DNA of 33,493 bases from Chromatiales bacterium (GCA_020631335.1 JAHDHK010000025.1:1-33493), one strand, 5' to 3'; shown: positions 16,279 through 24,648, counted from the stretch's first letter. Made by a program: numbers and translations. The notes: a model not told the origin generated them from the letters alone.

Positions 16279-17544
16279 CTAGCCGAACATATCGGCGGTG
16301 ATACCGGCATACCAGCCAAGCGATTCAAGATAAGTCGTCTTGCGCATATCGGCTGCCTCACCCGTCTGACTGATAAACGTCGAAGTAGAGGCAATTTTAC
16401 CGTCCACCGCCTCATACTGAGCACCGACCTTTACACCGTCATCGGTCGCGATCAAGCTCCAGCAGGTGTTCGCATAAGTCGCAGGCCCAACGTCAGCACC
16501 GGTCAAATCACCCACAATGGCGGTTGCCGCTACCTTGGCCTGACTGTTGGCGGAAAATCCCGACTTAGGCATCGCACCGGCAATACTCGCATCACCCAGT
16601 ACAAACACATTTTCATCGACAGTTGATCGCATTGACTCTGCATCTATCGGGCAGAAACCAGTCTCATTGGTTAACCCTGCGGCCGAAGCAATCGACCCTG
16701 CTTTTTGCCCCGGCACCACATTCAGCACCGCGCCTTCAAACATATCGAGATCAGTTTCTACCGAACCGGACTTGGCATCAACATTCACAATGCCACCATG
16801 AACATCCGGCCCGTACCACTCTATCAAGCCCGGATAATGCTTCTCCCAGCCTTCCTGAAACAAACCCTGCTTTGAGAATTTGGGCTTGGGATCAAGGATG
16901 ATAATTTTGCTTTTACTGTAACCGCGGGCTTTAAGCGTATGCGCCATCATCGACACACGCTCGTAAGGCCCCGGTGGACAACGGTAGGGGTTCGGCGGTG
17001 GCACCATGACAATGTTGTCGCCATCCTGCATAGCATCCATTTTTGCTTTCAGCAGTTGAGTTTGCGTACCCGCCTGCCAGGCATGCGGTGCTATTTCGGC
17101 ATCAGCCTCCGAATAGCCGGGTACCGAATCGTATTTCAGATCGATACCGGGAGCGACCACCAGTCGATCATAGGCGATCGTCGCACCATCCTTTAAACTG
17201 ACCATCTTACTGCCCAGATCGACACCGGTCGCAAAGCCGGTCACAACATTCACACCACCGGCTGACAGCTTGTCATAACCGTGGGTGATCGATTCAAACT
17301 CGCGGAAACCGCCAAGATAAAGGTTAGAGAAAAAGCAGGTAGTGTAGGTATCTGATGCCGATATCAGCGTCACATCAACTGCACCGGACAGCGCCATCGT
17401 TCGCGCCGCTGTAGCCCCTGCTGCACCGCCGCCGATAACAACAACTTTGGGTTTCGATTGTGCGCCGATGTTGAACGGCACTGCCATGGATGCGATACCT
17501 GCGCCCAGGATCGCGTTGAATTGTCGCCGATTAAGTTTTTGCAT
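16279..17544 (-). CDS. fccB: Flavocytochrome c sulfide dehydrogenase, flavoprotein subunit
   Basis: The 421-aa protein begins with a Tat signal (NRRQFNAILGAG), so it is exported folded to the periplasm. FAD binding is shown by GGGAAG (38-43) and VFVLGDAS (313-320). Cys70 in TTCFFSN is at the place of the covalent FAD cysteine of FccB. Cys189 in RCPPGPYER and Cys298 in TGFCPID match the redox-active disulfide pair. FccB oxidises sulfide and passes electrons to a c-type cytochrome (FccA). No gene with CxxCH motifs lies next to it, so its partner must be elsewhere or different. It is probably co-transcribed with the downstream FolM-like gene only by proximity. Confidence 0.93.
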   Translation of the reverse strand: MQKLNRRQFNAILGAGIASMAVPFNIGAQSKPKVVVIGGGAAGATAARTMALSGAVDVTLISASDTYTTCFFSNLYLGGFREFESITHGYDKLSAGGVNVVTGFATGVDLGSKMVSLKDGATIAYDRLVVAPGIDLKYDSVPGYSEADAEIAPHAWQAGTQTQLLKAKMDAMQDGDNIVMVPPPNPYRCPPGPYERVSMMAHTLKARGYSKSKIIILDPKPKFSKQGLFQEGWEKHYPGLIEWYGPDVHGGIVNVDAKSGSVETDLDMFEGAVLNVVPGQKAGSIASAAGLTNETGFCPIDAESMRSTVDENVFVLGDASIAGAMPKSGFSANSQAKVAATAIVGDLTGADVGPATYANTCWSLIATDDGVKVGAQYEAVDGKIASTSTFISQTGEAADMRKTTYLESLGWYAGITADMFG

Positions 17545-17733
17545 TGAGCTCCCCCAGAGCGTAGATATTTCGGCATCGCAAATTACGATACCTCCGCCAC
17601 TTTGAAACTATAAGCCAATCCCCCCGCGGCGATAATATGCAATAAGGGATAGATTGTTATTGCATTACCTTAACGCCGATGGCTGACACCGCTTCCAACG
17701 GCATCCAACGCCCATCACAACCCTACTTTGTTA

Positions 17734-17937
17734 TCAGGGCTTTTTTATCCAGCGCTCGTAGCCATTGGTGACACCGTTTTTACCATCTTCATAGCCTGCG
17801 GTATAGTCTTCGGTAATTCTCTGCTCTTCCAGCAGCGGGTTACCCAGCGCACCGCTGGCCCAGCCGTGGCAGTAGGCACCGGAGGCACCGGCCTCCTGCA
17901 TGGTTTTCAACGTCGAGTGGTAGAGTGATTGTTCCAT
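17734..17937 (-). CDS. Small protein with RMF-like repeats, 67 aa
   Basis: The protein holds two short repeats of an aromatic-Gly type: AYCHGWASGALGNPL and then DYTAGYEDGKNG. This G[WY]xxG pattern resembles ribosome modulation factor (RMF), which dimerises 70S ribosomes in stationary phase. Overall identity to RMF looks low, and the order of the elements differs, so the relation is tentative. There is one Cys, no CxxCH motif and no signal peptide; it is not the missing FccA cytochrome. It lies about 190 bp upstream of fccB on the same strand. No clear ribosome binding site precedes the ATG at 17937. Confidence 0.6.
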   Translation of the reverse strand: MEQSLYHSTLKTMQEAGASGAYCHGWASGALGNPLLEEQRITEDYTAGYEDGKNGVTNGYERWIKKP

Positions 17938-18019
17938 CGGATTAGACTAACTCACAGTAAAACCTGAAGCATATATCTCTTAACGCATAGAGAAAATAAC
18001 CGATAGAGAATTTTCCAGC

Positions 18020-18982
18020 ATGTCTCACGATGACAACCCGGTCGTGACTTTGTCGCCGAGCGGCAGGCAATTCAGTTCACACCACCATACCAGCATACTG
18101 GAGGCCGGCCTGAGCGCCGGCATAACCCTGCCCTACCGCTGCAGCAACGGCAGTTGCGGTGAGTGCCGTGCCCGCATATTGTCGGGTGACGTAGAAATGG
18201 TTCAGCACCACGACTACACACTAACACAGGCAGAAAAAGCAGCGGGCGTCGTGCTGCTGTGCAGCCATCGTGCTTTGAACAATCTCGCGATTGAAGTCAG
18301 TGAAGCGGGCACCCCTGAAGACATTCCCCAGCAACAACTGAATACTCGCCTGTGCCATTGCGAAACCAACGACAATGTCATGGTGATCAGGCTGAAAATA
18401 CTTCGTGGTAAAGCACTGTGGTATCTGGCCGGACAGTACGCCATGATTCATCTGCCCGGAATACCGGCCTGTCTGCTGCCCATTGCCAGCTGCCCCTGCG
18501 AAACCGGTTATCTGGAGTTCCATATTCCGGAAACAATGAAACCAATACGCCGGGTTGTGGAGAAGCTAGGCAGACGAGATCGCATTTTGGTTGGAGGTCC
18601 GCAGGGTAATTTCGTAATCAAAGAAGACAGCCTGGCTTCAACACACCACATTTTTATTGCCAACAGTCATCAATTTGCAGCGATTAAACCGATGATTGAA
18701 CACATAATCGCAACCGAAGAAGAGCCACGCTGCACGCTGCTTTGGCAGGCGAAAAAGCACTATAAGAGCAATCTGTGCAGAAGCTGGAACGACGCATTCG
18801 ACTGGTTTTCATACCGACCGCTCGACAACATAGAGTCCGTGCAAAACGAATTGGCGTTACTGTTGAAAGATTCAACAACCGTTCGGATTTATGCCAGCAT
18901 GCCATCCGGCGAACACACTACACTCAGACAACTATGCAGCACCTCAGCCAACGCAGACTACATTGCAGATCAGCAGTCCTGA
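18020..18982 (+). CDS. 2Fe-2S ferredoxin fused to a degenerate ferredoxin-reductase-like domain
   Basis: Residues about 8-95 are a plant-type ferredoxin with all four cluster cysteines (41, 46, 49, 81; C-x4-C-x2-C-x31-C). The rest has the layout of a ferredoxin-NAD(P)H reductase, as in oxygenase reductases. However, the RxYS flavin motif is replaced by CLLPIAS (151-157). The GGTG-type nucleotide loop is IANSHQFAA (213-221). The C-terminal CGPPPM segment is YASMPSGEH. GGPQGNFVI (192-200) remains of the fold. The protein is cytoplasmic and divergent from the RMF-like gene. It may have kept the cluster while losing NAD(P)H and flavin use. Confidence 0.85.
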   Translation: MSHDDNPVVTLSPSGRQFSSHHHTSILEAGLSAGITLPYRCSNGSCGECRARILSGDVEMVQHHDYTLTQAEKAAGVVLLCSHRALNNLAIEVSEAGTPEDIPQQQLNTRLCHCETNDNVMVIRLKILRGKALWYLAGQYAMIHLPGIPACLLPIASCPCETGYLEFHIPETMKPIRRVVEKLGRRDRILVGGPQGNFVIKEDSLASTHHIFIANSHQFAAIKPMIEHIIATEEEPRCTLLWQAKKHYKSNLCRSWNDAFDWFSYRPLDNIESVQNELALLLKDSTTVRIYASMPSGEHTTLRQLCSTSANADYIADQQS

Positions 18983-19075
18983 TAAAACACGCAACGATAT
19001 TCCAAAACAAGGCTAACCACCGCGCACAAAAAAGGGACAACCACCGATGAGCCACAGCACCCGGCCTGGTATTTT

Positions 19076-19669
19076 TTACGCCCCCCTGCCAAACAGACGA
19101 TCAGTGGATTTTGTTACCTGCTCTATAATATCAGGCGCATCTATCTCGATTATCTGGTCGATCACCCAGCGGTTTTCCTGATCATGCCCCATAATCTCCA
19201 GCACCTGCTGGCCCAGATATCGCAGCGCCTTATAACCGGGCTCAGTATCGCGATAGGAAAAACCGGCATAGTCGGAAAAGCGCTCGTTTAATAACGCAAT
19301 GAAAGGGGGAATATAGCTACCGGGGCCGGCTATATCGCTGAGGTTATCCTGCATATGTTTCGCGACTTTCCGGCATAGCTGGTTTATCAGTTGACCACGA
19401 TCATCGGCGTCGACAAAAGAATAGGTCAGACGGTCGACGTGCTGAATTTGAAACGCGAGCAGCTCACTGATAACACCTATGCGCTGTTGATCATTATCGT
19501 AGCGAAAATCTTCCGCATGCAGATTGATCGCACCGTTTAAAGCCTGCCGCCACAGAATGTAGGCCAATGCACTGGCCTGATCATCAAAGGTCTTCTCAGC
19601 GAGTACATCGCGACTGTCCTGCTCCGGCGTGGAATTATGCCAGCGATCTTTTATGCGGCGACCGGCCAA
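19076..19669 (-). CDS. Conserved hypothetical protein, 197 aa
   Basis: I recognise no named domain. The protein is acidic and helical, with WHNSTPEQDSRDVLAEKTFDD near the start and RYLGQQVLEIMGHDQENRWVIDQIIEIDAPD near the end. That second segment looks strongly conserved in character, rich in charged and aromatic residues. The start is TTG at 19669, chosen because AGGAG (minus strand, 19682-19678) sits 8 nt upstream. It is divergent from the next gene. From memory, proteins of this look occur in beta- and gammaproteobacteria near relatives of the next gene; this is not checked. Confidence 0.8.
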   Translation of the reverse strand: MAGRRIKDRWHNSTPEQDSRDVLAEKTFDDQASALAYILWRQALNGAINLHAEDFRYDNDQQRIGVISELLAFQIQHVDRLTYSFVDADDRGQLINQLCRKVAKHMQDNLSDIAGPGSYIPPFIALLNERFSDYAGFSYRDTEPGYKALRYLGQQVLEIMGHDQENRWVIDQIIEIDAPDIIEQVTKSTDRLFGRGA

Positions 19670-19906
19670 GTGCTGCTCTCCTGTTCAATAGACCATTCGA
19701 TGTTACCCTGCCCCTGCGCATTGATAAAGCAGTGCCGAACCAAAAACAGATCACTGGCGGTGAAATGCGATCAACTGACAAAAACGCCTGCTATTCAACG
19801 CCCACACCACCAGCACAAGCCGTCAAGCAACACGGTGTCACAAAGCAGCGCCAACCGGGCACCATCAGTCGCACGCGATGTCGACACAGCGTGTTATGCT
19901 TTGCCA

Positions 19907-20971
19907 ATGAACACGATGCAAGCGCTGCTTGGCGAGACAGTACAGCATAATTGTGACATATCCGACGCACGCTATGCGCGAGACTATTCCATGTGTATCT
20001 ACCTGCTTCGAATGCAGGAACACTATCGCTGGAAAAATGAAATTCCTTTCAACGGCAGCATAGATACTGATGCGCTGGGTAACTGGGTACGTGAAACGGA
20101 AGACTACTGGGACACCATAGAAGAAACTGAGTTCAGACCGATTACCATCGCCGGTCAGGCACATGATCCGTTTGATACTAACGCGATAAACCATGCACTC
20201 AGTGATACCGGCCTTGCCTACACTGCCGGTACCGGCAGGCTGGGCCAGCCCCACTTTGTACTGGCAGAATGTGTTGAACGCACCCGCTCCCCTTACCCGC
20301 AGATTGAACTTGGAAAAGAACTCGCGCGCGACTCCATCACTGTGCCCGCCATGACGCGACAGGGCACCATCGTTATCCGACAGGACGGCATAAAGCAAAT
20401 GCTATGGCAGATGATCGCTGAATGGCAGCTACGTCAACCGGAAGGGCCAATGAAACGCCTGCTGCAACACTACAACATCGTTCCAGGCCAAGCGCACAGC
20501 CTGCACATAGAACAAACGGCAAAAGCACTCAGCCCGTTACTGGTGCATCATGAGCGCGGAGAGATCATGGCCACTGAACAACTCGGCGCTGACTACCCGA
20601 ACATGATTGCCGCACTGCACGGCAGGCCCGCCGAAGGCTATGTGCGCGCAGTAGGTGATCTGATGGCAGACACTCTGGGAACCTGGCCGTTTATTCTGCA
20701 TCATCAATCTGCGGTACACCTGGACTTCTGGCTGGCCGGGCTACAGGGCATTCGCGACACGCTGCTGGCAACCACACCACTCTATGCGCAACTCACCGAC
20801 AATCAAAACGATAATCGCCTGCAAGCGCTCAACGCACACCTGGCCCGGGAGCAACAGCGCTGGTGTCATACTGCAAAACTACTCCTGCAAGGCTTTAATC
20901 ACAGTGGTGTAGACTTTGATTTTAAATCAATCATCAAAAACGCAACCACTAACGACCGGGCCCGCGTATAA
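19907..20971 (+). CDS. Conserved protein of unknown function (Sfum_1244-like)
   Basis: The 354-aa protein begins MNTMQALLGETVQHNCDISDARYARDY, followed by CIYLLRMQEHYRWKNEIPF. This looks like a soluble protein family sometimes labelled Sfum_1244; I recall the pattern but cannot confirm it. There is no signal peptide and no cofactor motif. A His-rich central part (SPLLVHHERGE) and a C-terminal helical region (FWLAGLQGIRDTLLATTPLYAQL) are visible. The start at 19907 is chosen because the frame upstream has composition unlike the protein. An ATG at 19916 is also possible. The stop is only 2 nt from the following Fe(II)/2OG oxygenase start, so the two are co-translated. Confidence 0.82.
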   Translation: MNTMQALLGETVQHNCDISDARYARDYSMCIYLLRMQEHYRWKNEIPFNGSIDTDALGNWVRETEDYWDTIEETEFRPITIAGQAHDPFDTNAINHALSDTGLAYTAGTGRLGQPHFVLAECVERTRSPYPQIELGKELARDSITVPAMTRQGTIVIRQDGIKQMLWQMIAEWQLRQPEGPMKRLLQHYNIVPGQAHSLHIEQTAKALSPLLVHHERGEIMATEQLGADYPNMIAALHGRPAEGYVRAVGDLMADTLGTWPFILHHQSAVHLDFWLAGLQGIRDTLLATTPLYAQLTDNQNDNRLQALNAHLAREQQRWCHTAKLLLQGFNHSGVDFDFKSIIKNATTNDRARV

Positions 20972-20973
20972 GC

Positions 20974-21546
20974 ATGTTTACAGAAATTGCTCCAGCCACA
21001 CAAATATACACAGCGGATAACGCACTCACCCCAGCGCAATGCGATGACATAATCGAACGTTTTGAAGCGGCCACTGATGAACAGTATCAGGGACGTATCG
21101 GGCAAACCGAAAACGTTAACCTCGACATTAAGCGATCAACCGATCTTGTCATCAGCGGCAAGCCGCACTGGAAAGATATTGACCAGCTGCTGTTTCGCTC
21201 TCTGGCCGGAGGCATTGCGTTTATGCGGCAACAGCATAAGTTCTTTACCGGCAGGTTCAAAGACTTCGGCTATGCCATTCAACGCACCGGAGAGGGTGAG
21301 TTTTTTCACTGGCACGTAGACAGCGGCAGTCATTCATTCAGCGACAGGCAACTGGTGGCCATCTGGTATCTAAATGATGTACCCGGCCCCGGTGGTGAAA
21401 CAGAATTTAGACTGCAGAATATTAAAGTGCCGCCTGAAGCAGGCAAACTGTTACTGTTTCCACCGTTCTGGACCCACGAACATCGCGGTGTCACCCTGAC
21501 TCAGGGGGTCAAGTACATTGCAACTACCTGGGTATTGTTTGCATAA
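20974..21546 (+). CDS. Fe(II)/2-oxoglutarate oxygenase, prolyl hydroxylase-like
   Basis: The 190-aa protein has the double-stranded beta-helix of P4H-type oxygenases. The facial triad is visible as His114 and Asp116 (HWHVD) with a distal His170 in THEHRG. Lys180 (GVKYIATTW) is at the place of the 2-oxoglutarate-binding residue. It would hydroxylate a protein or small molecule using O2 and 2-oxoglutarate. It follows the Sfum_1244-like gene by 2 nt and precedes another oxygenase of a different subfamily. It has no signal peptide, so it is cytoplasmic. Confidence 0.87.
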   Translation: MFTEIAPATQIYTADNALTPAQCDDIIERFEAATDEQYQGRIGQTENVNLDIKRSTDLVISGKPHWKDIDQLLFRSLAGGIAFMRQQHKFFTGRFKDFGYAIQRTGEGEFFHWHVDSGSHSFSDRQLVAIWYLNDVPGPGGETEFRLQNIKVPPEAGKLLLFPPFWTHEHRGVTLTQGVKYIATTWVLFA

Positions 21547-21635
21547 CGCTTCCACTGTTACTCCGCGCATGACTCGTCATTTACCCAACGTCAATTACAG
21601 GCAATAACCCGCACCGCCACCGGCAGACCAACACC

Positions 21636-22310
21636 TTGTTAACTCAAATTTCCAATGTGCTCAGCGAAGAAGATCTTCAGCAGATCAACCAGCTTGTCAG
21701 TGAAGCACAGTGGCAGGCAGGCAATCTCAGCGCCGGCAGTCACGCCACTGACATTAAACATAACGAAGAAATGCATCAGGATTGTGAAAGCTGGAAATCC
21801 ATCAATAAACTGGTCATCGCAAAGCTGTACCGGCATCCGGAGTTTCAGCGTGCAGTGCTGCCATGCAAAGTATCCGCTGCCTTTGTGTCACGTTACGGGC
21901 CGGGAATGAAGTATCCGCCACATGTAGACGACCCGGTCATGGGGGGCGCTTCAGGGCGTTACCGAAGCGATGTTGCGGTCACTGTTTTCCTGAGCGACGC
22001 CAACACCTACGATGGCGGCGAGTTGCATATTCATACCCGCTTCGGGCCGGTCAGTGTCAAACTGAATGCAGGTGCTGCCGTGGTTTATCCCGCTTCCAGT
22101 TTGCATGAGGTAACCGAAATCACTTCCGGTCAAAGGCTGGCCTGTGTGCTGTGGGCTCAGAGTCTGGTACGTAGTGCAGAGCAGCGGGAAATTCTCAGTG
22201 ATCTCGACGAGGCCCGGCAGGCGCTGCACATTTCAGCAAAAGCAGCGCAGGTCACAGCAACAGTTGATCGTGCGTATACCAATTTGCTGCGCTTGTGGTC
22301 GGAGGTCTAA
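21636..22310 (+). CDS. PKHD-type Fe(II)/2-oxoglutarate hydroxylase (PiuC/YbiX family)
   Basis: The 224-aa protein matches the PiuC/YbiX family. It opens (M)LTQISNVLSEEDLQQI and carries YGPGMKYPPHVDDP with His96 and Asp98, then a distal His157 (SSLHEV) and Arg167 (SGQR) for 2-oxoglutarate. PiuC homologues are often found with TonB siderophore receptors, but none is present here. The start is TTG at 21636: no ATG exists upstream in frame, and the family usually begins ML-x-I. The ribosome binding site is weak. It lies 90 bp after another 2OG oxygenase on the same strand. Confidence 0.88.
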   Translation: MLTQISNVLSEEDLQQINQLVSEAQWQAGNLSAGSHATDIKHNEEMHQDCESWKSINKLVIAKLYRHPEFQRAVLPCKVSAAFVSRYGPGMKYPPHVDDPVMGGASGRYRSDVAVTVFLSDANTYDGGELHIHTRFGPVSVKLNAGAAVVYPASSLHEVTEITSGQRLACVLWAQSLVRSAEQREILSDLDEARQALHISAKAAQVTATVDRAYTNLLRLWSEV

Positions 22311-22409
22311 CACATACACTGAACCGATCACGCAGAGGCAGGTGTTCCCTACCTGCTGCAACAGCACTGGACATCATCTGGCAAAAGCATCACCAACAAT
22401 AAAAAACGG

Positions 22410-22787
22410 CTACTCGTAACGCTTGTGATAGCTACGTCGCACTCCGGCCCGCTGTACTATCACGCCGAGCACATTACTTAGATCAGACGCGACTTCGTCC
22501 AGTACCGGGTAATGATCATTCAGCGCTTGCAACCGCCATCCTTCATCCGCCTTGTGCAGTTGCCGGAACCAGACATCCGTCTGTCCTTCCACCAGCACAT
22601 AACTGCCGTCAGTGGCTCGACCGGTCGGGTCAATGATAATCACGCAACCGCGACGAAACTCAGGCTCCATGCTGTCGTCGAGTACGCGCAAGGCAAACGG
22701 CTCTGCTTCGGTACATGTACTGGGTTCATCCTGAATCGCCACCGAGGATGGAGCTTGCCGAAAAAACGTCAGCGCTTTTTCGCTCAT
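22410..22787 (-). CDS. S24 (LexA/UmuD-fold) protein without HTH, catalytic Lys replaced
   Basis: The 125-aa protein is only the peptidase fold of the S24 family. The nucleophile region is kept as ALRVLDDSMEPEFRRG (Ser39 in DSM). The strand that carries the general-base Lys in LexA and UmuD (TVKRL) reads VWFRQL here, so Arg75 stands at the Lys position. No N-terminal DNA-binding domain is present; the first 25 residues are short and unstructured. Self-cleavage would need another base or is lost. The protein may dimerise or act as a sensor or adaptor. It lies convergent with the PiuC-type gene. Confidence 0.82.
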   Translation of the reverse strand: MSEKALTFFRQAPSSVAIQDEPSTCTEAEPFALRVLDDSMEPEFRRGCVIIIDPTGRATDGSYVLVEGQTDVWFRQLHKADEGWRLQALNDHYPVLDEVASDLSNVLGVIVQRAGVRRSYHKRYE

Positions 22788-22950
22788 GAGGCGAATTGCC
22801 GGTAACCACTGCGAACAGCCGTCAAAAGAATCACTGATTTCTCGCTGTTGTCGGGCAGATCATTGTGCAAGCTTACCCTATGTTGGATGTACTACTGATC
22901 AATAGAGCCCGGCAGCGCATAGAGTCGTTACTGCACGCTTCATTGACCTG

Positions 22951-24090
22951 CTAATCCTGCATGCGCCAGGGCATAGCGACATCGGCCAGCCCGACTCCCA
23001 GGGCTTTGAAAAAACTCATGTCATCCATTCGATGATATTGAACACGCATGGTCAGCGCACTGCCCACCACAATAAAAAATGCGGCGATAAAAGAACCAAG
23101 CGCTAGCGTCGAGATACCACTGATAGACTGACCCACTGTGCACCCGAGTGCCAGCACACCACCAAACCCCATCAGCAGACCACCGGTGAGATGGTTGATC
23201 ATGTCGTTGCGATCGGAAAACGTTTCGATGGCCAGTGTTCTGCTGAAAAGCCCGTACAGAAACGAACCGACAATAATCCCTGCAACAATAGCGATACCGA
23301 AATTGATCGTCGCACCGGTATACGTCATCAGATAACTTAGTGAGTTACCGGTAGGCGCAATAAAGCTCATGGCTTCAACCGGAACAGGATCAAAATCATC
23401 GACCCCGATGTACCCGGTAACAAACCACGCTGCCGTGATAAGCAGCCCGATAACAATCCCCGCTGCCAGGTTATCACGTGATTCACGCAGCGCCTCCTGC
23501 CGCAGTGCCCACAGTATTAATACACCGGCGATGACCAGACCAACGATCCAGCGCACGGCTTGAGTCGCCTCAAACCCGAACCAGCCACCCAGCACACTGG
23601 CAACCCCCTGATCGGCAATTCCCTGCCCGGCCAGGTCGATCGTCATCGGTTCAATGGCGTTGACGCGCACCACCGCCAGCAGCCCGCGCAGCGTCATATA
23701 TGCTGAGATGGCCAGTATTAAAAGCACCACCAGCGATTTCAGGTTACCGGTGCCTACCCGTACCAGCGTACGTTGTCCGCAACCACCGCCCAGCGTCATA
23801 CCAATGCCGAACAACAGCCCGCCGATAATGTACCCGCCCAGACCGAAACTCGTGGTTCGATAAATACTGCTGCCCACATCGACAAGCCCGGTCAGCTCCA
23901 GCACCTGTGCACCGGCAACAGCAATCCCCATCGCCAGCACCCATGCACCAAACCTGCCTTTGAGCCCCATGTTAACCCAGTCACTCACCGCACCCATGGT
24001 GCAGAAGTTGGTGCGGTTGGCTACTGCACCGAAGATCAACGCCAACGCAAAGCCCAGCGCGCTCACCAGGTGGATATTGGTGAATTCCAT
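22951..24090 (-). CDS. YeeE/YedE (TsuA-type) sulfur-compound permease
   Basis: The 379-aa inner-membrane protein has about nine or more hydrophobic helices. It carries the cysteine motifs of the DUF395/YeeE family: NFCTMG (Cys30), GGGCGQRTLVR (Cys104) and ALGCTVGQ (Cys317). In TsuA such cysteines relay thiosulfate across the membrane. Members of the family import thiosulfate or other sulfane-sulfur compounds. The gene is the last of a minus-strand run with the TusA-like gene 69 bp upstream, a pairing seen widely. The ATG at 24090 opens before the first helix. Confidence 0.93.
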   Translation of the reverse strand: MEFTNIHLVSALGFALALIFGAVANRTNFCTMGAVSDWVNMGLKGRFGAWVLAMGIAVAGAQVLELTGLVDVGSSIYRTTSFGLGGYIIGGLLFGIGMTLGGGCGQRTLVRVGTGNLKSLVVLLILAISAYMTLRGLLAVVRVNAIEPMTIDLAGQGIADQGVASVLGGWFGFEATQAVRWIVGLVIAGVLILWALRQEALRESRDNLAAGIVIGLLITAAWFVTGYIGVDDFDPVPVEAMSFIAPTGNSLSYLMTYTGATINFGIAIVAGIIVGSFLYGLFSRTLAIETFSDRNDMINHLTGGLLMGFGGVLALGCTVGQSISGISTLALGSFIAAFFIVVGSALTMRVQYHRMDDMSFFKALGVGLADVAMPWRMQD

Positions 24091-24159
24091 AGTAAAGCCC
24101 CGGTTAGGCGTGTGCCCGCTGCGTAGAAATTTTGATGCTTCGCGTCACAGGTAGCGGAT

Positions 24160-24390
24160 TCAGGATTTTTTCAGCCGGTATACAAAGCTGTCGCCTTCTT
24201 CAATCGATTCAAGCAACTCATTACCGGTTTGCTTGGCAAACGCTTCGAAGTCTTTGACCGACCCCGGGTCAGTCGCAATCACGCGCAGAATCTCTCCGGA
24301 CTGCAGGTCCTTCAGGGCCTTTTTGGCACGCAAAATCGGCATTGGACAATTAAGTCCGCTGGCATCAAGCTCTTTCGTAAAGTCGCTCAA
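24160..24390 (-). CDS. TusA/YedF-like sulfurtransferase
   Basis: The 76-aa protein is a TusA fold. LDASGLNCPMPILRAKKAL carries the persulfide-bearing Cys15 in the CPxP motif, and the family strand-helix pattern follows. TusA-like proteins carry sulfane sulfur as a persulfide between partners. Encoded beside a YeeE permease, it probably receives sulfur from the transporter. In sulfur oxidisers TusA also feeds DsrE/Hdr systems, but none is present in the window. Confidence 0.93.
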   Translation of the reverse strand: MSDFTKELDASGLNCPMPILRAKKALKDLQSGEILRVIATDPGSVKDFEAFAKQTGNELLESIEEGDSFVYRLKKS

Positions 24391-24426
24391 CTGTGTTCCT
24401 CGCTCTTAGGCATTTCAAATTATTAT

Positions 24427-24648
24427 TCAGTCGTGTTCGCCCATCGGCCGCGGCGGCCGCTTCTGCTTAAGCAACCGTTCGGCAAGTTCAGGGTTATCGG
24501 CAAACATCATCCGGTAAGTTGTCCCTTTGGCCACACCGCTGGCGGTTCGGCACTGGCGCAGGTATGCCTTCGCCTCCCGGTAACCGGTGTGCGACTGCAG
24601 ATAGGTCAGCTGCTGGAAAGGGTTAATTTCAAAGACATGATAAGCCAC
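24427..24648 (-). CDS. Conserved small hypothetical protein, 73 aa
   Basis: The protein is basic, has no signal peptide, and is probably helical with a short strand (TYRMMFADNPELAERLL). It ends in KQKRPPRPMGEHD. I recall small proteins of this look in gammaproteobacteria but no named family. It is the first gene of the minus-strand run and ends 36 bp before the TusA-like gene. It diverges from the CysG-like gene over about 140 bp. A role linked to sulfur transfer is inferred from position only. Confidence 0.65.
   Translation of the reverse strand: MAYHVFEINPFQQLTYLQSHTGYREAKAYLRQCRTASGVAKGTTYRMMFADNPELAERLLKQKRPPRPMGEHD

Noticed and set aside
17721-17746. CCCT...AGGG followed by TTTTTT as a plus-strand terminator
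   Set aside because: The stem is only 4 bp, and no plus-strand gene ends nearby.
19637-19906. N-terminal extension of the Sfum_1244-like protein
   Set aside because: Its composition does not fit a signal or domain, it begins inside the neighbouring gene, and family-like sequence starts only near 19907.
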